Shown here: positions 50,139 through 58,501 of the stretch, one piece after another
Layout of the letters: each line of letters begins with the position of its first letter
Numbering within the stretch: the stretch's first letter is position 1
Assembly: GCA_947631945.1 (NCBI GenBank)
Contig: CANRNI010000003.1
Span: 1 to 64,000, forward strand
Source of the DNA: an uncultured Clostridia bacterium
Lineage (GTDB): Bacteria > Bacillota > Clostridia > Oscillospirales > Acutalibacteraceae
Reading direction: 5' to 3'
DNA: 64,000 bases
Position numbers and translations under genes: made by a program
Notes under the pieces: model-generated
The model's input: the letters and a program-made list of their open reading frames with translations, nothing else
The model's database searches: none
Told to the model about the DNA's origin: nothing

Positions 50139-53100
50139 TCAATTTTTTAATACAACATTACTATTGCCCAAGAGCTTTTGAAGCTTTCCGTATAAAGACG
50201 CCGTAACGGAAGTTTTTATGCCGGTCTGCATATTGTATTTTTTTGTATCGTTATAATAAAAATAAACTGTGGTAGGTCCTTTAAAATCGGTAACCATGGA
50301 CATAACCTCGACCATTTCCGGCGAAGCCTCCGACGGAATACGCAGGAACAGCCCTCTCGTTGATGATTTTTTCGGCTGAGCGACTCTGTCTTGAGATTCG
50401 CCGCCGCGCGGTTCGTAAGACCGCTGTCCGTAAGATTGACTTGTCGCGGACTGAGAACGCGGTGGCTCGGCATATTGCCGACTGTCCGAATATGAAAGAG
50501 GTATTTCGCGCTTTATCGGAGTATAATCAGGCGCGGGAGGAACAGCGGAAAGAGAACCCGATGCCACAGATTCCGGCGACGGCGCTATTTCAATAGAATC
50601 AAGCGATACTTTAGCCTCTTCATCGTCATGAAGCTCAAGTCTGCCCTCTATTATTACTATACTGTCCTCTTTCAGCAAATCCGCTACCTGAAGCATTTTC
50701 TTCGGAAAAACCACGACCTCGATTGAACCCGTAACGTCCTCCGCCTGCAAAAACGCCATAGTTGTATTGTTCTTTGTTACTTTCTTTTTTACTGTCGAAA
50801 GAATAGCGAGAAGCCGCACCCGCTGACCTGTTTTATACATTGACTCACGGTCGTTCACATCGGATTCGAGCAAATCTATAATTTTAGCGGCGTGTATTCT
50901 TTTTGCGTATGATTTATATGCCGCCATTGGATGTCCCGACATATAAATGCCTGTTGCGTCCTTTTCAAGCTGTAAAATTTCCTTTTCGGAAAACTCCGGT
51001 ATATTGGGAATTTCCGGCTCGGTTGCTTTCGCAAGCTCTCTGCTCATATCAAAAAAGCCTATCTGACCGTCAATACTCTGTTTTCTGTCGCTTTCAAGCC
51101 CCTCGATAATGGCGTCTATCATATTTAACATTTGGTTTCTGTTCGTTCCCAAACCGTCAAGAGCGCCGGCCTTTATAAGATTTTCAACGCAGCGGCGAGT
51201 AAAATCTCTGCTGTAAGTGCGTTTGCAAAAAGAATAGAAAGAATCATACCTGCCGTTTTTATCTCTTTCACGTATTATCTGCTCAACATAGTTTTGAGCA
51301 ACGTTCTTGACCGCAAGCAGGCCAAAGCGAACGCAATTTCCCTCAACGGTAAATTCCTCTCTGCTGTTGTTGACGCTCGGCGGAAGAACCGATATGCCGA
51401 GGTTCGAGCATTCAGCGATATACGGTACGATTTTATCGGCGTTTGAAAGCACGCTCGTGAGCATAGCCGCCATAAATTCGCAGGGGTAATGACGTCTCAG
51501 CCAAGCTGTCTGGTACGTGACGTAGGCATAAGCCGCGGAATGGGATTTATTGAAAGCGTATGACGCGAACGACGCCATATCGTCAAATATCGCGTTAGCC
51601 GCTTCTTCCGATATTCCGCGTTTTACACAGCCGTCGCATGGAGAACTGCCGTCGGAACCGTCCGAGCCGAACAGAAAATACTTTCTCTGCTGTTCAAGCA
51701 CGTCCGCCTGTTTTTTCGCAACGGCACGTCTGACCATATCGGAGGCACCGAGCGAATATCCGGCAAGGTCGCGGAATATCTGCATAACCTGTTCCTGATA
51801 GACTATACAGCCGCAGGTAACGTCAAGAATCGGTTTAAGCTCCGGCGTATGGTATTTTATACTGTCGGGGTGCATACGGTTTTCAAGGTACTGAGGTATA
51901 AAGTCCATAGGACCGGGACGGTAAAGCGCGATAACGGCAATTATATCTTCAAGGTTCCTCGGGTGCATATTTATCATGAGCGAACGTATTCCGGCGGATT
52001 CACACTGGAACACGCAGGCCGTGCCGCCGTCTGAGAGCATTTCATACGTTTCACCGTCGTCAACATCTATTCCGTTAACGTCAAAATCGGGAACCTTTTC
52101 TTTTATAAGCTTTTCCGCGTCGGTTACGACCGTAAGAGTTCTGAGCCCGAGAAAGTCCATTTTAAGAAGTCCGAGCTTTTCGACCCAGCCCTTATAATAC
52201 TGCGTTACGACCGAATCGCCGCTCTTAAATAACGGAACGTACTCATCGACGGGATCGCGGCATATAACCACGCCTGCCGCGTGCATACCCGTGTTTCGCA
52301 CCATTCCCTCTATTTTCATTGAAATATCGACAAGGTTCTTAATCTGCGAATCGCCCTCGTAAAGTTTCCTGAAATCTTGACTTGATTCAAGGGCTTTCGC
52401 GATAGTCATTCCCAAATCGCCGGGGATTTCCTTTGTAACAGACTGAACAAGCGGAAGCGGTATTCCGAGAACGCGTCCTACATCGCGTACGGAGCCTTTA
52501 GCCGCCATAGTACCGAATGTGGCTATCTGCGCCACATGATCTGCTCCGTACCGTCTTTTTACATATTCGATAACCTCCGGACGCCTTACATAACAGAAGT
52601 CTATATCGAAATCGGGCATACTCACTCTTTCCGGATTTAAGAAACGCTCAAACAGAAGATTATAGCGCATGGGGTCAATCGCGGTGATTCCCACGCAGTA
52701 AGCCGCTATACTTCCGGCTCCCGAGCCTCTCCCGGGGCCTACCGGAATCCCGACCGAACGCGCGTAGTTGATATAATCCCATACTATAAGGAAATAATCC
52801 GTAAATCCCATTGAATCAATAACGCCAAGCTCGTAATCAAGCCTTTGTTTATATTCTTCGGGACCGTTTTCACCGTATCTCTGCTTGAAACCGTCATAGC
52901 ACAGACCTCTGAAATATTCAAAATGATCCTGATTATTCGGAACCTCATAATTCGGAAGTATGGTATTGCCAAATTCAAATTCAATATCGCACATATCTGC
53001 GATTTTATTTGTATTCTCAATCGCATCGGGATACTCCGGGAAAAGAGAGAGCATTTCTTCGCCGGATTTTACGTAAAATTCGTCCGTCGCGAAGCCCATG

Positions 53101-53804
53101 CCTGTATCCTCGTCGATTGTATGCTTAGTTTGAATACACAGCAGGATTTTCTGAATCTCAGCGTCGTCCTTGGTGATATAGTGCGCGTCGTTCGTCGCCA
53201 CAAGAGGTATATTAAGCTCTCTTGCGATTCTTATAATATCGGGGTTTGTTCTTTTTTGCTCGTCGAGCTGATGATCCTGTATTTCAAGATAATAGTTTCC
53301 GTCGCCGAACACGTTTCTGTACCATTCGGCAGTCTGCTTAGCGCCTTCATAATCCTTTTTAAGAAGAGCCTGCGGAATTTCGCCCGCAAGACACGCCGAA
53401 AGACATATTATATCCTCGTGATATTGTTTAAGCAAATCGTGGTCAACTCTCGGTTTTGTGTAAAAGCCTTCCGTCCAGGCGGCTGAAACAAGCTTAATGA
53501 GGTTCTTATATCCGTTATAATTTTTGGCGAGCAAAACGAGATGATATCTTGAATTGTCAATGCCGTGAACCTTATCAAAACGCGTCCTCGGAGCAACGTA
53601 TACTTCGCATCCTATTATCGGCTTTATACCCTGTTTTTTACATTCAAGGTAAAAATCAATACAACCGTGCATAACCCCGTGGTCCGTAATGGCTATGGCT
53701 TTCTGTCCCAATTCCTTTACATGGCTTATAAGCGGCTTTATTCTGCACGCGCCGTCGAGAATACTGTATTCCGTATGAATATGCAGATGTGTAAAATCCA
53801 CCAT
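50139..53804 (-). CDS. dnaE: DNA polymerase III alpha subunit (DnaE)
   Basis: A 1221-residue replicative polymerase. PHP domain first (HLHIHTEYSILDG, about 6-18; ITDHGVMHG), then the palm with GPGRGSGAGSIAAYC (about 355-369) and MPDFDIDFCYVRR (catalytic Asp pair, about 398-410). Fingers and beta-binding regions follow, with a C-terminal helix-hairpin-helix, an OB-fold (about 1005-1090) and, after a Ser/Tyr/Arg-rich disordered linker (about 1095-1150), a small final domain. An insertion with DGSDGSSPCDGC sits near 705. It starts 2 bp after the araD stop. Confidence 0.96.
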   Translation of the reverse strand: MVDFTHLHIHTEYSILDGACRIKPLISHVKELGQKAIAITDHGVMHGCIDFYLECKKQGIKPIIGCEVYVAPRTRFDKVHGIDNSRYHLVLLAKNYNGYKNLIKLVSAAWTEGFYTKPRVDHDLLKQYHEDIICLSACLAGEIPQALLKKDYEGAKQTAEWYRNVFGDGNYYLEIQDHQLDEQKRTNPDIIRIARELNIPLVATNDAHYITKDDAEIQKILLCIQTKHTIDEDTGMGFATDEFYVKSGEEMLSLFPEYPDAIENTNKIADMCDIEFEFGNTILPNYEVPNNQDHFEYFRGLCYDGFKQRYGENGPEEYKQRLDYELGVIDSMGFTDYFLIVWDYINYARSVGIPVGPGRGSGAGSIAAYCVGITAIDPMRYNLLFERFLNPERVSMPDFDIDFCYVRRPEVIEYVKRRYGADHVAQIATFGTMAAKGSVRDVGRVLGIPLPLVQSVTKEIPGDLGMTIAKALESSQDFRKLYEGDSQIKNLVDISMKIEGMVRNTGMHAAGVVICRDPVDEYVPLFKSGDSVVTQYYKGWVEKLGLLKMDFLGLRTLTVVTDAEKLIKEKVPDFDVNGIDVDDGETYEMLSDGGTACVFQCESAGIRSLMINMHPRNLEDIIAVIALYRPGPMDFIPQYLENRMHPDSIKYHTPELKPILDVTCGCIVYQEQVMQIFRDLAGYSLGASDMVRRAVAKKQADVLEQQRKYFLFGSDGSDGSSPCDGCVKRGISEEAANAIFDDMASFASYAFNKSHSAAYAYVTYQTAWLRRHYPCEFMAAMLTSVLSNADKIVPYIAECSNLGISVLPPSVNNSREEFTVEGNCVRFGLLAVKNVAQNYVEQIIRERDKNGRYDSFYSFCKRTYSRDFTRRCVENLIKAGALDGLGTNRNQMLNMIDAIIEGLESDRKQSIDGQIGFFDMSRELAKATEPEIPNIPEFSEKEILQLEKDATGIYMSGHPMAAYKSYAKRIHAAKIIDLLESDVNDRESMYKTGQRVRLLAILSTVKKKVTKNNTTMAFLQAEDVTGSIEVVVFPKKMLQVADLLKEDSIVIIEGRLELHDDEEAKVSLDSIEIAPSPESVASGSLSAVPPAPDYTPIKREIPLSYSDSRQYAEPPRSQSATSQSYGQRSYEPRGGESQDRVAQPKKSSTRGLFLRIPSEASPEMVEVMSMVTDFKGPTTVYFYYNDTKKYNMQTGIKTSVTASLYGKLQKLLGNSNVVLKN

Positions 53805-53806
53805 TT

Positions 53807-54505
53807 TTATTTCCCCTGTCCGTAATAAGCGTTTTTGCCGTGTTTACGGTTATAATGCTTGTCCAAAAGGAACTTGTCTATACTGTTTACCGAAGGATTA
53901 AGCATAATGGTTTTTAGCGCCATATCAGCTACTGTTTCAAGCACAGCGGCGTTTTCAGCGGCTTTTACGGGATTCTTTCCCCATGCGAATACTCCGTGAG
54001 AATGTACAAGAACTCCTGGAACGGCGTTAGGGTCGATACTGTTATCCTTAAAATGATTTACTATCACAACGCCCGTGTTTTTCTCATAGCCGCCGTTGAT
54101 TTCATCTTCGGTAAGACTTCTTGTACAGGGAATTTCACCGTAAGCGAAATCGGCGTGAGTAGTGCCGAGCGCGGGTATGGGTCTGCCCGCCTGCGCAAAT
54201 GCGGTCGCATTTTTTGAATGTGTGTGAACCGCCCCGCCTATATCGGGAAACGCCTTGTAAAACTCTATATGCGAAAGCGTATCGGACGACGGATTATATT
54301 CGCTGTCCACTGCGTTGCCGTCAAAGTCAACTGTCACCATCATTTCCCATGTAAGCTCGGGATACGGAACGCCCGAAGGTTTGATTACAACAATACCTCT
54401 TTCACGGTCAACGCCCGAAGCATTTCCCCATGTAAAAGGCGCAAGACCGTATTCCGTAAGCATAATATTTGCTTTATATACTTCTTTTTTTAATTCCTCA
54501 AGCAT
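53807..54505 (-). CDS. araD: L-ribulose-5-phosphate 4-epimerase
   Basis: A 232-residue class II aldolase-fold epimerase that makes D-xylulose-5-phosphate. Features: FTWGNASGVDRERG (about 24-37), KPSGVPY, zinc ligands in VHTHSKNATAFAQAG (about 97-111) and LVHSHGVFAWG (about 167-177), and the C-terminal LLDKHYNRKHGKNAYYGQ. All zinc His residues are present. It heads the araD-dnaE pair. AraA and AraB are not in the window, though an FGGY kinase lies 12 kb away. Confidence 0.94.
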   Translation of the reverse strand: MLEELKKEVYKANIMLTEYGLAPFTWGNASGVDRERGIVVIKPSGVPYPELTWEMMVTVDFDGNAVDSEYNPSSDTLSHIEFYKAFPDIGGAVHTHSKNATAFAQAGRPIPALGTTHADFAYGEIPCTRSLTEDEINGGYEKNTGVVIVNHFKDNSIDPNAVPGVLVHSHGVFAWGKNPVKAAENAAVLETVADMALKTIMLNPSVNSIDKFLLDKHYNRKHGKNAYYGQGK

Positions 54506-54673
54506 ATTTAACTCCTCGCTTTTAACTGCATATACATTTTTATTTTATAATATTATGGTTTATTTTGCAATAGTTTAAATAAATTTACGGCGTAATTTTT
54601 ACGCAAATTTTCCGCTTCCAAAACAGATGCGATACAGTATGAAAAAACAATAAAAGCATAAGTTATTTTTATG

Positions 54674-54702
54674 TTGATATTAAGGCGGCTATATGATATA
54701 CT
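54674..54702 (+). promoter_or_regulatory. promoter of the ABC exporter pair
   Basis: TTGATA (54674-54679), 17-bp spacer, TATACT (54697-54702). The transcript leader contains the whole 73-bp MITE copy D. Confidence 0.7.
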
Positions 54703-54725
54703 GTAAAAAAAAATTTTATAAATTA

Positions 54726-54798
54726 AGGCAATACCGCATAATTATTGTCGTGCAGATGTGCGGCAAAGGCGGTAGCCGTTAATTGTGCGGTGTTGCCT
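54726..54798. repeat. MITE-like palindromic repeat, 73-bp short form (copy D)
   Basis: Starts AGGCAATACCGCATAATTA, ends TAATTGTGCGGTGTTGCCT, flanked by TA on both sides. It equals the long form with the 100-bp interior removed: GTGCAGATGTGC is joined directly to GGCAAAGGCGG. It lies in the 5' leader of the ABC exporter, 45 bp before the ATG. Nothing else is seen in the 338-bp gap 54506-54843 apart from promoters. Confidence 0.92.
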
Positions 54799-54843
54799 TA
54801 ATCTTTTACTCAAGCGGATTGAATCCGAAATGAGGAACAATGA

Positions 54844-56622
54844 ATGAAAAAACTTTTTATATATCTGAAATCTTATATTAAAGAAAGTATCCTCGGCCCG
54901 CTGTTTAAGCTTGCGGAGGCGTCGCTCGATTTAATAGTACCTGTCATTATAGCAAAAATAATAGATTACGGAATTGCCGCGTCGGACTTGAATTATATAA
55001 TAAAAATGTGCGCGGTTCTAATCTCGCTCGGCTTTTTAGGACTCGGATTTTCTGTTACTGCACAGTATTTTGCCGCAAAAGCCGCAGTCGGTTTTTCCTC
55101 AAAAATAAGACGCGCTCTTTTTGAACATATACAGACGTTAACTTATACGGAAATAGATACGCTCGGCTCGTCAACGATGATAACGCGTATGACCAGCGAT
55201 GTTAACCAAGTTCAAAACGGTATGAACCTCGCGTTAAGACTGCTTCTGCGTTCTCCGTTTATTGTGTTCGGCGCGGTTATAATGGCGTTTACAATAGATT
55301 TTTCCGAAGCTATAGTCTTTACAGCGGCTGTTGCGGCTTTATCAGCCGTTATATTCTCAATTATGCTTTTCTGCATACCTCTTTATAAAAAAGTTCAGGG
55401 TAAATTAGACGGTGTGCTCGGCATCACAAAAGAAAATCTTGAGGGTGTGAGAGTTCTCAGAGCTTTCCGCAAGGAAAACGACGAAATAAAAGCCTTTACA
55501 GAAAGAAATAATGCCCTTACTTCAATACAAAAATCTACGGGCAGGATTTCATCTCTTATGAATCCTCTTACTTATATAATAATTAACCTTGCAGTCGTAT
55601 GGCTCATTCATACGGGAGCCATTAAGGTAAACGACGGCGCGCTTACTCAGGGCGCGGTCGTAGCGCTCTACAATTATATGTCTCAGATACTTGTCGAGCT
55701 TGTAAAACTCGCCGACCTTATTATAAATATCACAAAGGCCATCGCCTGCGGAAACAGAATTCAAGCTGTTCTGGAGCTGAAGTCATCGAGCGTCAATCCG
55801 TCAGAAACTTTAGGCGCACAGGTCGATGGCGTCAACGCAGTCGAATTTTGTAATGCGGAGCTTAAATATAAAAACGCTTCCGCAGCGTCCCTATCGGATA
55901 TCACTTTTAAAGTAAGGGCAGGAGAGACGGTAGGAATCATAGGCGGCGTGGGTTCGGGCAAAACGTCGCTTGTCAATATGCTCGCGGGATTTTATTACGC
56001 GACGAAAGGCTGTGTAAAGCTTTTCGGAACAGACGTTAAAAGCTATTCCGAAAGCGACCTTAGAAAAATGTTCGGCGTCGTACCTCAAAAAGCCGTGTTA
56101 TTTAAAGGCTCTGTGAGAGACAATCTCAAATGGGGCAATCCGAACGCTTCGGATTGCGATTTGATGTATTCCGCCGAAATTGCGCAGGCCAAGGAAATTA
56201 TTGAAAATAAGGACGGAGGTCTTGATTTTCAGATTGATGAGGGCGGTAAAAATCTATCGGGCGGTCAGCGCCAGAGACTTACTATCGCAAGGGCTCTTGT
56301 CAAAAAGCCGAAGATATTGATTCTTGACGACAGCGCGTCCGCGCTCGATTACGCGACTGACGCCGCGTTAAGAAACGCCGTTCGTGAAAAACTCAAGGGA
56401 ATCACAGTATTTATTGTTTCTCAAAGAGCTTCAAGCGTAAGATATGCCGATAAAATCATTGTGCTTGACGACGGCAGAGCGGTCGGGATAGGAACGCATG
56501 ACGAGCTTATGTTATCTTGCGGTGTTTACAGAGAAATTTACGAATCCCAATTCGGAAAGGAGGAGCAAATTCATGAAAAAGCAGAACAAAGCGCCCTCGG
56601 GGACGGTAAAAAAGGTATTTAA
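54844..56622 (+). CDS. ABC exporter half-transporter, first subunit
   Basis: A 592-residue type IV ABC exporter: a six-helix transmembrane domain (about 15-310) and an ATPase domain with Walker A GIIGGVGSGKTSLVNML (about 364-380), Q-loop VPQKAVLF, signature LSGGQRQRLTIARAL (about 474-488) and Walker B ILILDDSASALD. The catalytic residue after Walker B is Asp (DD) instead of Glu, so this half probably has the degenerate site of a heterodimer. The switch position in VSQRASS is Gln, not His, in agreement. The last 50 bases overlap the second subunit. Confidence 0.94.
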   Translation: MKKLFIYLKSYIKESILGPLFKLAEASLDLIVPVIIAKIIDYGIAASDLNYIIKMCAVLISLGFLGLGFSVTAQYFAAKAAVGFSSKIRRALFEHIQTLTYTEIDTLGSSTMITRMTSDVNQVQNGMNLALRLLLRSPFIVFGAVIMAFTIDFSEAIVFTAAVAALSAVIFSIMLFCIPLYKKVQGKLDGVLGITKENLEGVRVLRAFRKENDEIKAFTERNNALTSIQKSTGRISSLMNPLTYIIINLAVVWLIHTGAIKVNDGALTQGAVVALYNYMSQILVELVKLADLIINITKAIACGNRIQAVLELKSSSVNPSETLGAQVDGVNAVEFCNAELKYKNASAASLSDITFKVRAGETVGIIGGVGSGKTSLVNMLAGFYYATKGCVKLFGTDVKSYSESDLRKMFGVVPQKAVLFKGSVRDNLKWGNPNASDCDLMYSAEIAQAKEIIENKDGGLDFQIDEGGKNLSGGQRQRLTIARALVKKPKILILDDSASALDYATDAALRNAVREKLKGITVFIVSQRASSVRYADKIIVLDDGRAVGIGTHDELMLSCGVYREIYESQFGKEEQIHEKAEQSALGDGKKGI

Positions 56623-58345
56623 GTATATAAAAAACTATCGGCTTTTGCTTGTTATATCCGTTATTCTCGCTTCAATTTCCGTAGCGGGCAGGTTGTACGC
56701 TCCTATCCTCGTGGGAAACGCCATAGACCTGATTGTCGGAAAGGATAATGTTGATTTTTCTTCGGTCGGCATTATAATTACCGAAATCGCGGCGATTGCC
56801 GCGGCAGTCGCGGCGGTTCAATGGATTATGAATACCGTAAACAACCGAATTGCCTTTCACGTTGTCAGAGACGTAAGAGAGTCCGCGTTTAAAAAGCTCC
56901 AGATACTGCCCCTTAAATATATTGATAATCACCCTCACGGAGAAACCGTGAGCAGAATAATTGCGGACGCCGACCAGTTTGCCGACGGACTTCTTATCGG
57001 TTTTACGCAGCTTTTTACCGGCGTGGCTACTATTCTCGGTACACTCGGATTTATGCTCGGCATGAATATGAAAATTGCCGCCGCCGTAGTTATATTGACG
57101 CCTCTGTCGCTTTTTATGGCAAGATTTATCGCCGGAAAAACATACGGTATGTTTAAACTGCAATCGGAAATCAGGGGAGAACAGACAGCTTTTATCAATG
57201 AAATGACGGAAAACCAGAAAGTGGTAAAAGCTTTCGGACGGGAACAAGAAAATATCAGGCGTTTTGACGAAATAAATTCAAGACTTGAAAAAAGCTCGCT
57301 TCGAGCCGCGTTTTTTTCATCGCTTACAAATCCCTGCACAAGATTTGTAAATAATATTGTATACGCTTTTGTCGCGTTCATGGGAGCTTTTGCCGTCTTG
57401 GGTACGGCGTTTGTCTCAGGCGGTGCGTTTACCATAGGGAATTTAAGCTGTTTTTTAAGCTATGCGAATCAGTATACCAAACCTTTTAATGAGATTTCGG
57501 GAGTTATAACGGAGCTGCAAAACGCGCTCGCGTGCGCGGCAAGACTTTTCGAGCTTATAGAGGAAGAACCGCAAATACCGGATAAAAAGGACGCGGCGGT
57601 TTTAAACGAAGTATACGGAAACGTTAAGCTTGACGACGTATGTTTTTCGTACGTTCCCGAAAAAAAGCTTATAGAGAATCTTAATCTTAATATAAAAAGC
57701 GGCAGCCATATCGCTGTCGTAGGTCCCACAGGCTGCGGAAAAACCACGCTCATAAACCTTTTAATGAGGTTTTATGACGTAACGTCGGGCTCTGTAAAGG
57801 TCGAAAACGTGGATATCCGCGACATCAAAAGAAGCGCGCTCCGCTCATATTACGGCATGGTGCTTCAGGAAACGTGGCTTAGAAACGGAACTGTCCGCGA
57901 TAATATAGCTCTCGGGAAGCCCGACGCTACAGACGGGGAAATTATCGCCGCCGCAAAGGCCGCATATGCGGACAGCTTTATAAGACGTTTGCCCGACGGA
58001 TACAATACAGTAATAGGCGAGGACGGCGGAGGACTTTCGGGCGGACAAAGACAGCTTCTTTGCATAGCGAGAATAATGCTCTGCTCACCTCCGATGCTTA
58101 TTCTTGACGAAGCTACTTCGTCTATAGATACGAGAACCGAAATTAAAATCCAAAAGGCGTTTTTGCGGCTTATGGAAGGTCGGACAACATTTATAGTCGC
58201 TCACAGGCTGTCTACCGTAAGGGAAGCCGACGTTATACTTGTTATGCGCGACGGTCATATAATAGAGCAGGGAAGTCACGAACAGCTTATCGCGGCAAAC
58301 GGTTTTTATACAATGCTTTATAACAGTCAATACAGTCAAGCCTGA
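56573..58345 (+). CDS. ABC exporter half-transporter, second subunit
   Basis: A 590-residue partner of the gene before it. Transmembrane domain about 20-320, then Walker A AVVGPTGCGKTTLINLL, Q-loop MVLQETWL, signature LSGGQRQLLCIARIM, Walker B MLILDEATSSID with the catalytic Glu, and switch His in VAHRLST, a fully competent site. The pair resembles BmrCD/TM287-288-type heterodimers, used for drugs or peptides. ATG 56573 follows AAGGAGG. The start lies within the end of the first subunit, giving a 50-base overlap. A bidirectional terminator follows. Confidence 0.94.
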   Translation: MKKQNKAPSGTVKKVFKYIKNYRLLLVISVILASISVAGRLYAPILVGNAIDLIVGKDNVDFSSVGIIITEIAAIAAAVAAVQWIMNTVNNRIAFHVVRDVRESAFKKLQILPLKYIDNHPHGETVSRIIADADQFADGLLIGFTQLFTGVATILGTLGFMLGMNMKIAAAVVILTPLSLFMARFIAGKTYGMFKLQSEIRGEQTAFINEMTENQKVVKAFGREQENIRRFDEINSRLEKSSLRAAFFSSLTNPCTRFVNNIVYAFVAFMGAFAVLGTAFVSGGAFTIGNLSCFLSYANQYTKPFNEISGVITELQNALACAARLFELIEEEPQIPDKKDAAVLNEVYGNVKLDDVCFSYVPEKKLIENLNLNIKSGSHIAVVGPTGCGKTTLINLLMRFYDVTSGSVKVENVDIRDIKRSALRSYYGMVLQETWLRNGTVRDNIALGKPDATDGEIIAAAKAAYADSFIRRLPDGYNTVIGEDGGGLSGGQRQLLCIARIMLCSPPMLILDEATSSIDTRTEIKIQKAFLRLMEGRTTFIVAHRLSTVREADVILVMRDGHIIEQGSHEQLIAANGFYTMLYNSQYSQA

Positions 58346-58402
58346 AAAGAGCGATAAACACAAGTTTGACAAAAACAAATAATCGGGTAGCGGTCAAAAA
58401 AT

Positions 58403-58445
58403 AAAGTACGTCGGACTTAGCTAAAAGGCTAAGTCCGCGTACTTT
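58403..58445. terminator. bidirectional terminator after the ABC exporter
   Basis: AAAGTACG-T-CGGACTTAGC pairs with GCTAAGTCCG-C-GTACTTT around a TAAAAG loop, with T-rich flanks. Confidence 0.85.
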
Positions 58446-58476
58446 TATGCCCTTTTATAAAACACAAAACCGTCAG

Positions 58477-58496
58477 GCGCCGACTGCGCGCGGCGC
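58477..58496 (-). terminator. G+C-rich hairpin after the FtsX-type permease
   Basis: GCGCCG and CGGCGC with an 8-base loop, 5 bp after the permease stop. On the minus strand CTGACGGTTTTGTGTTTT follows, a weak T-tract. Confidence 0.55.
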
Positions 58497-58501
58497 TTCG
58501 A

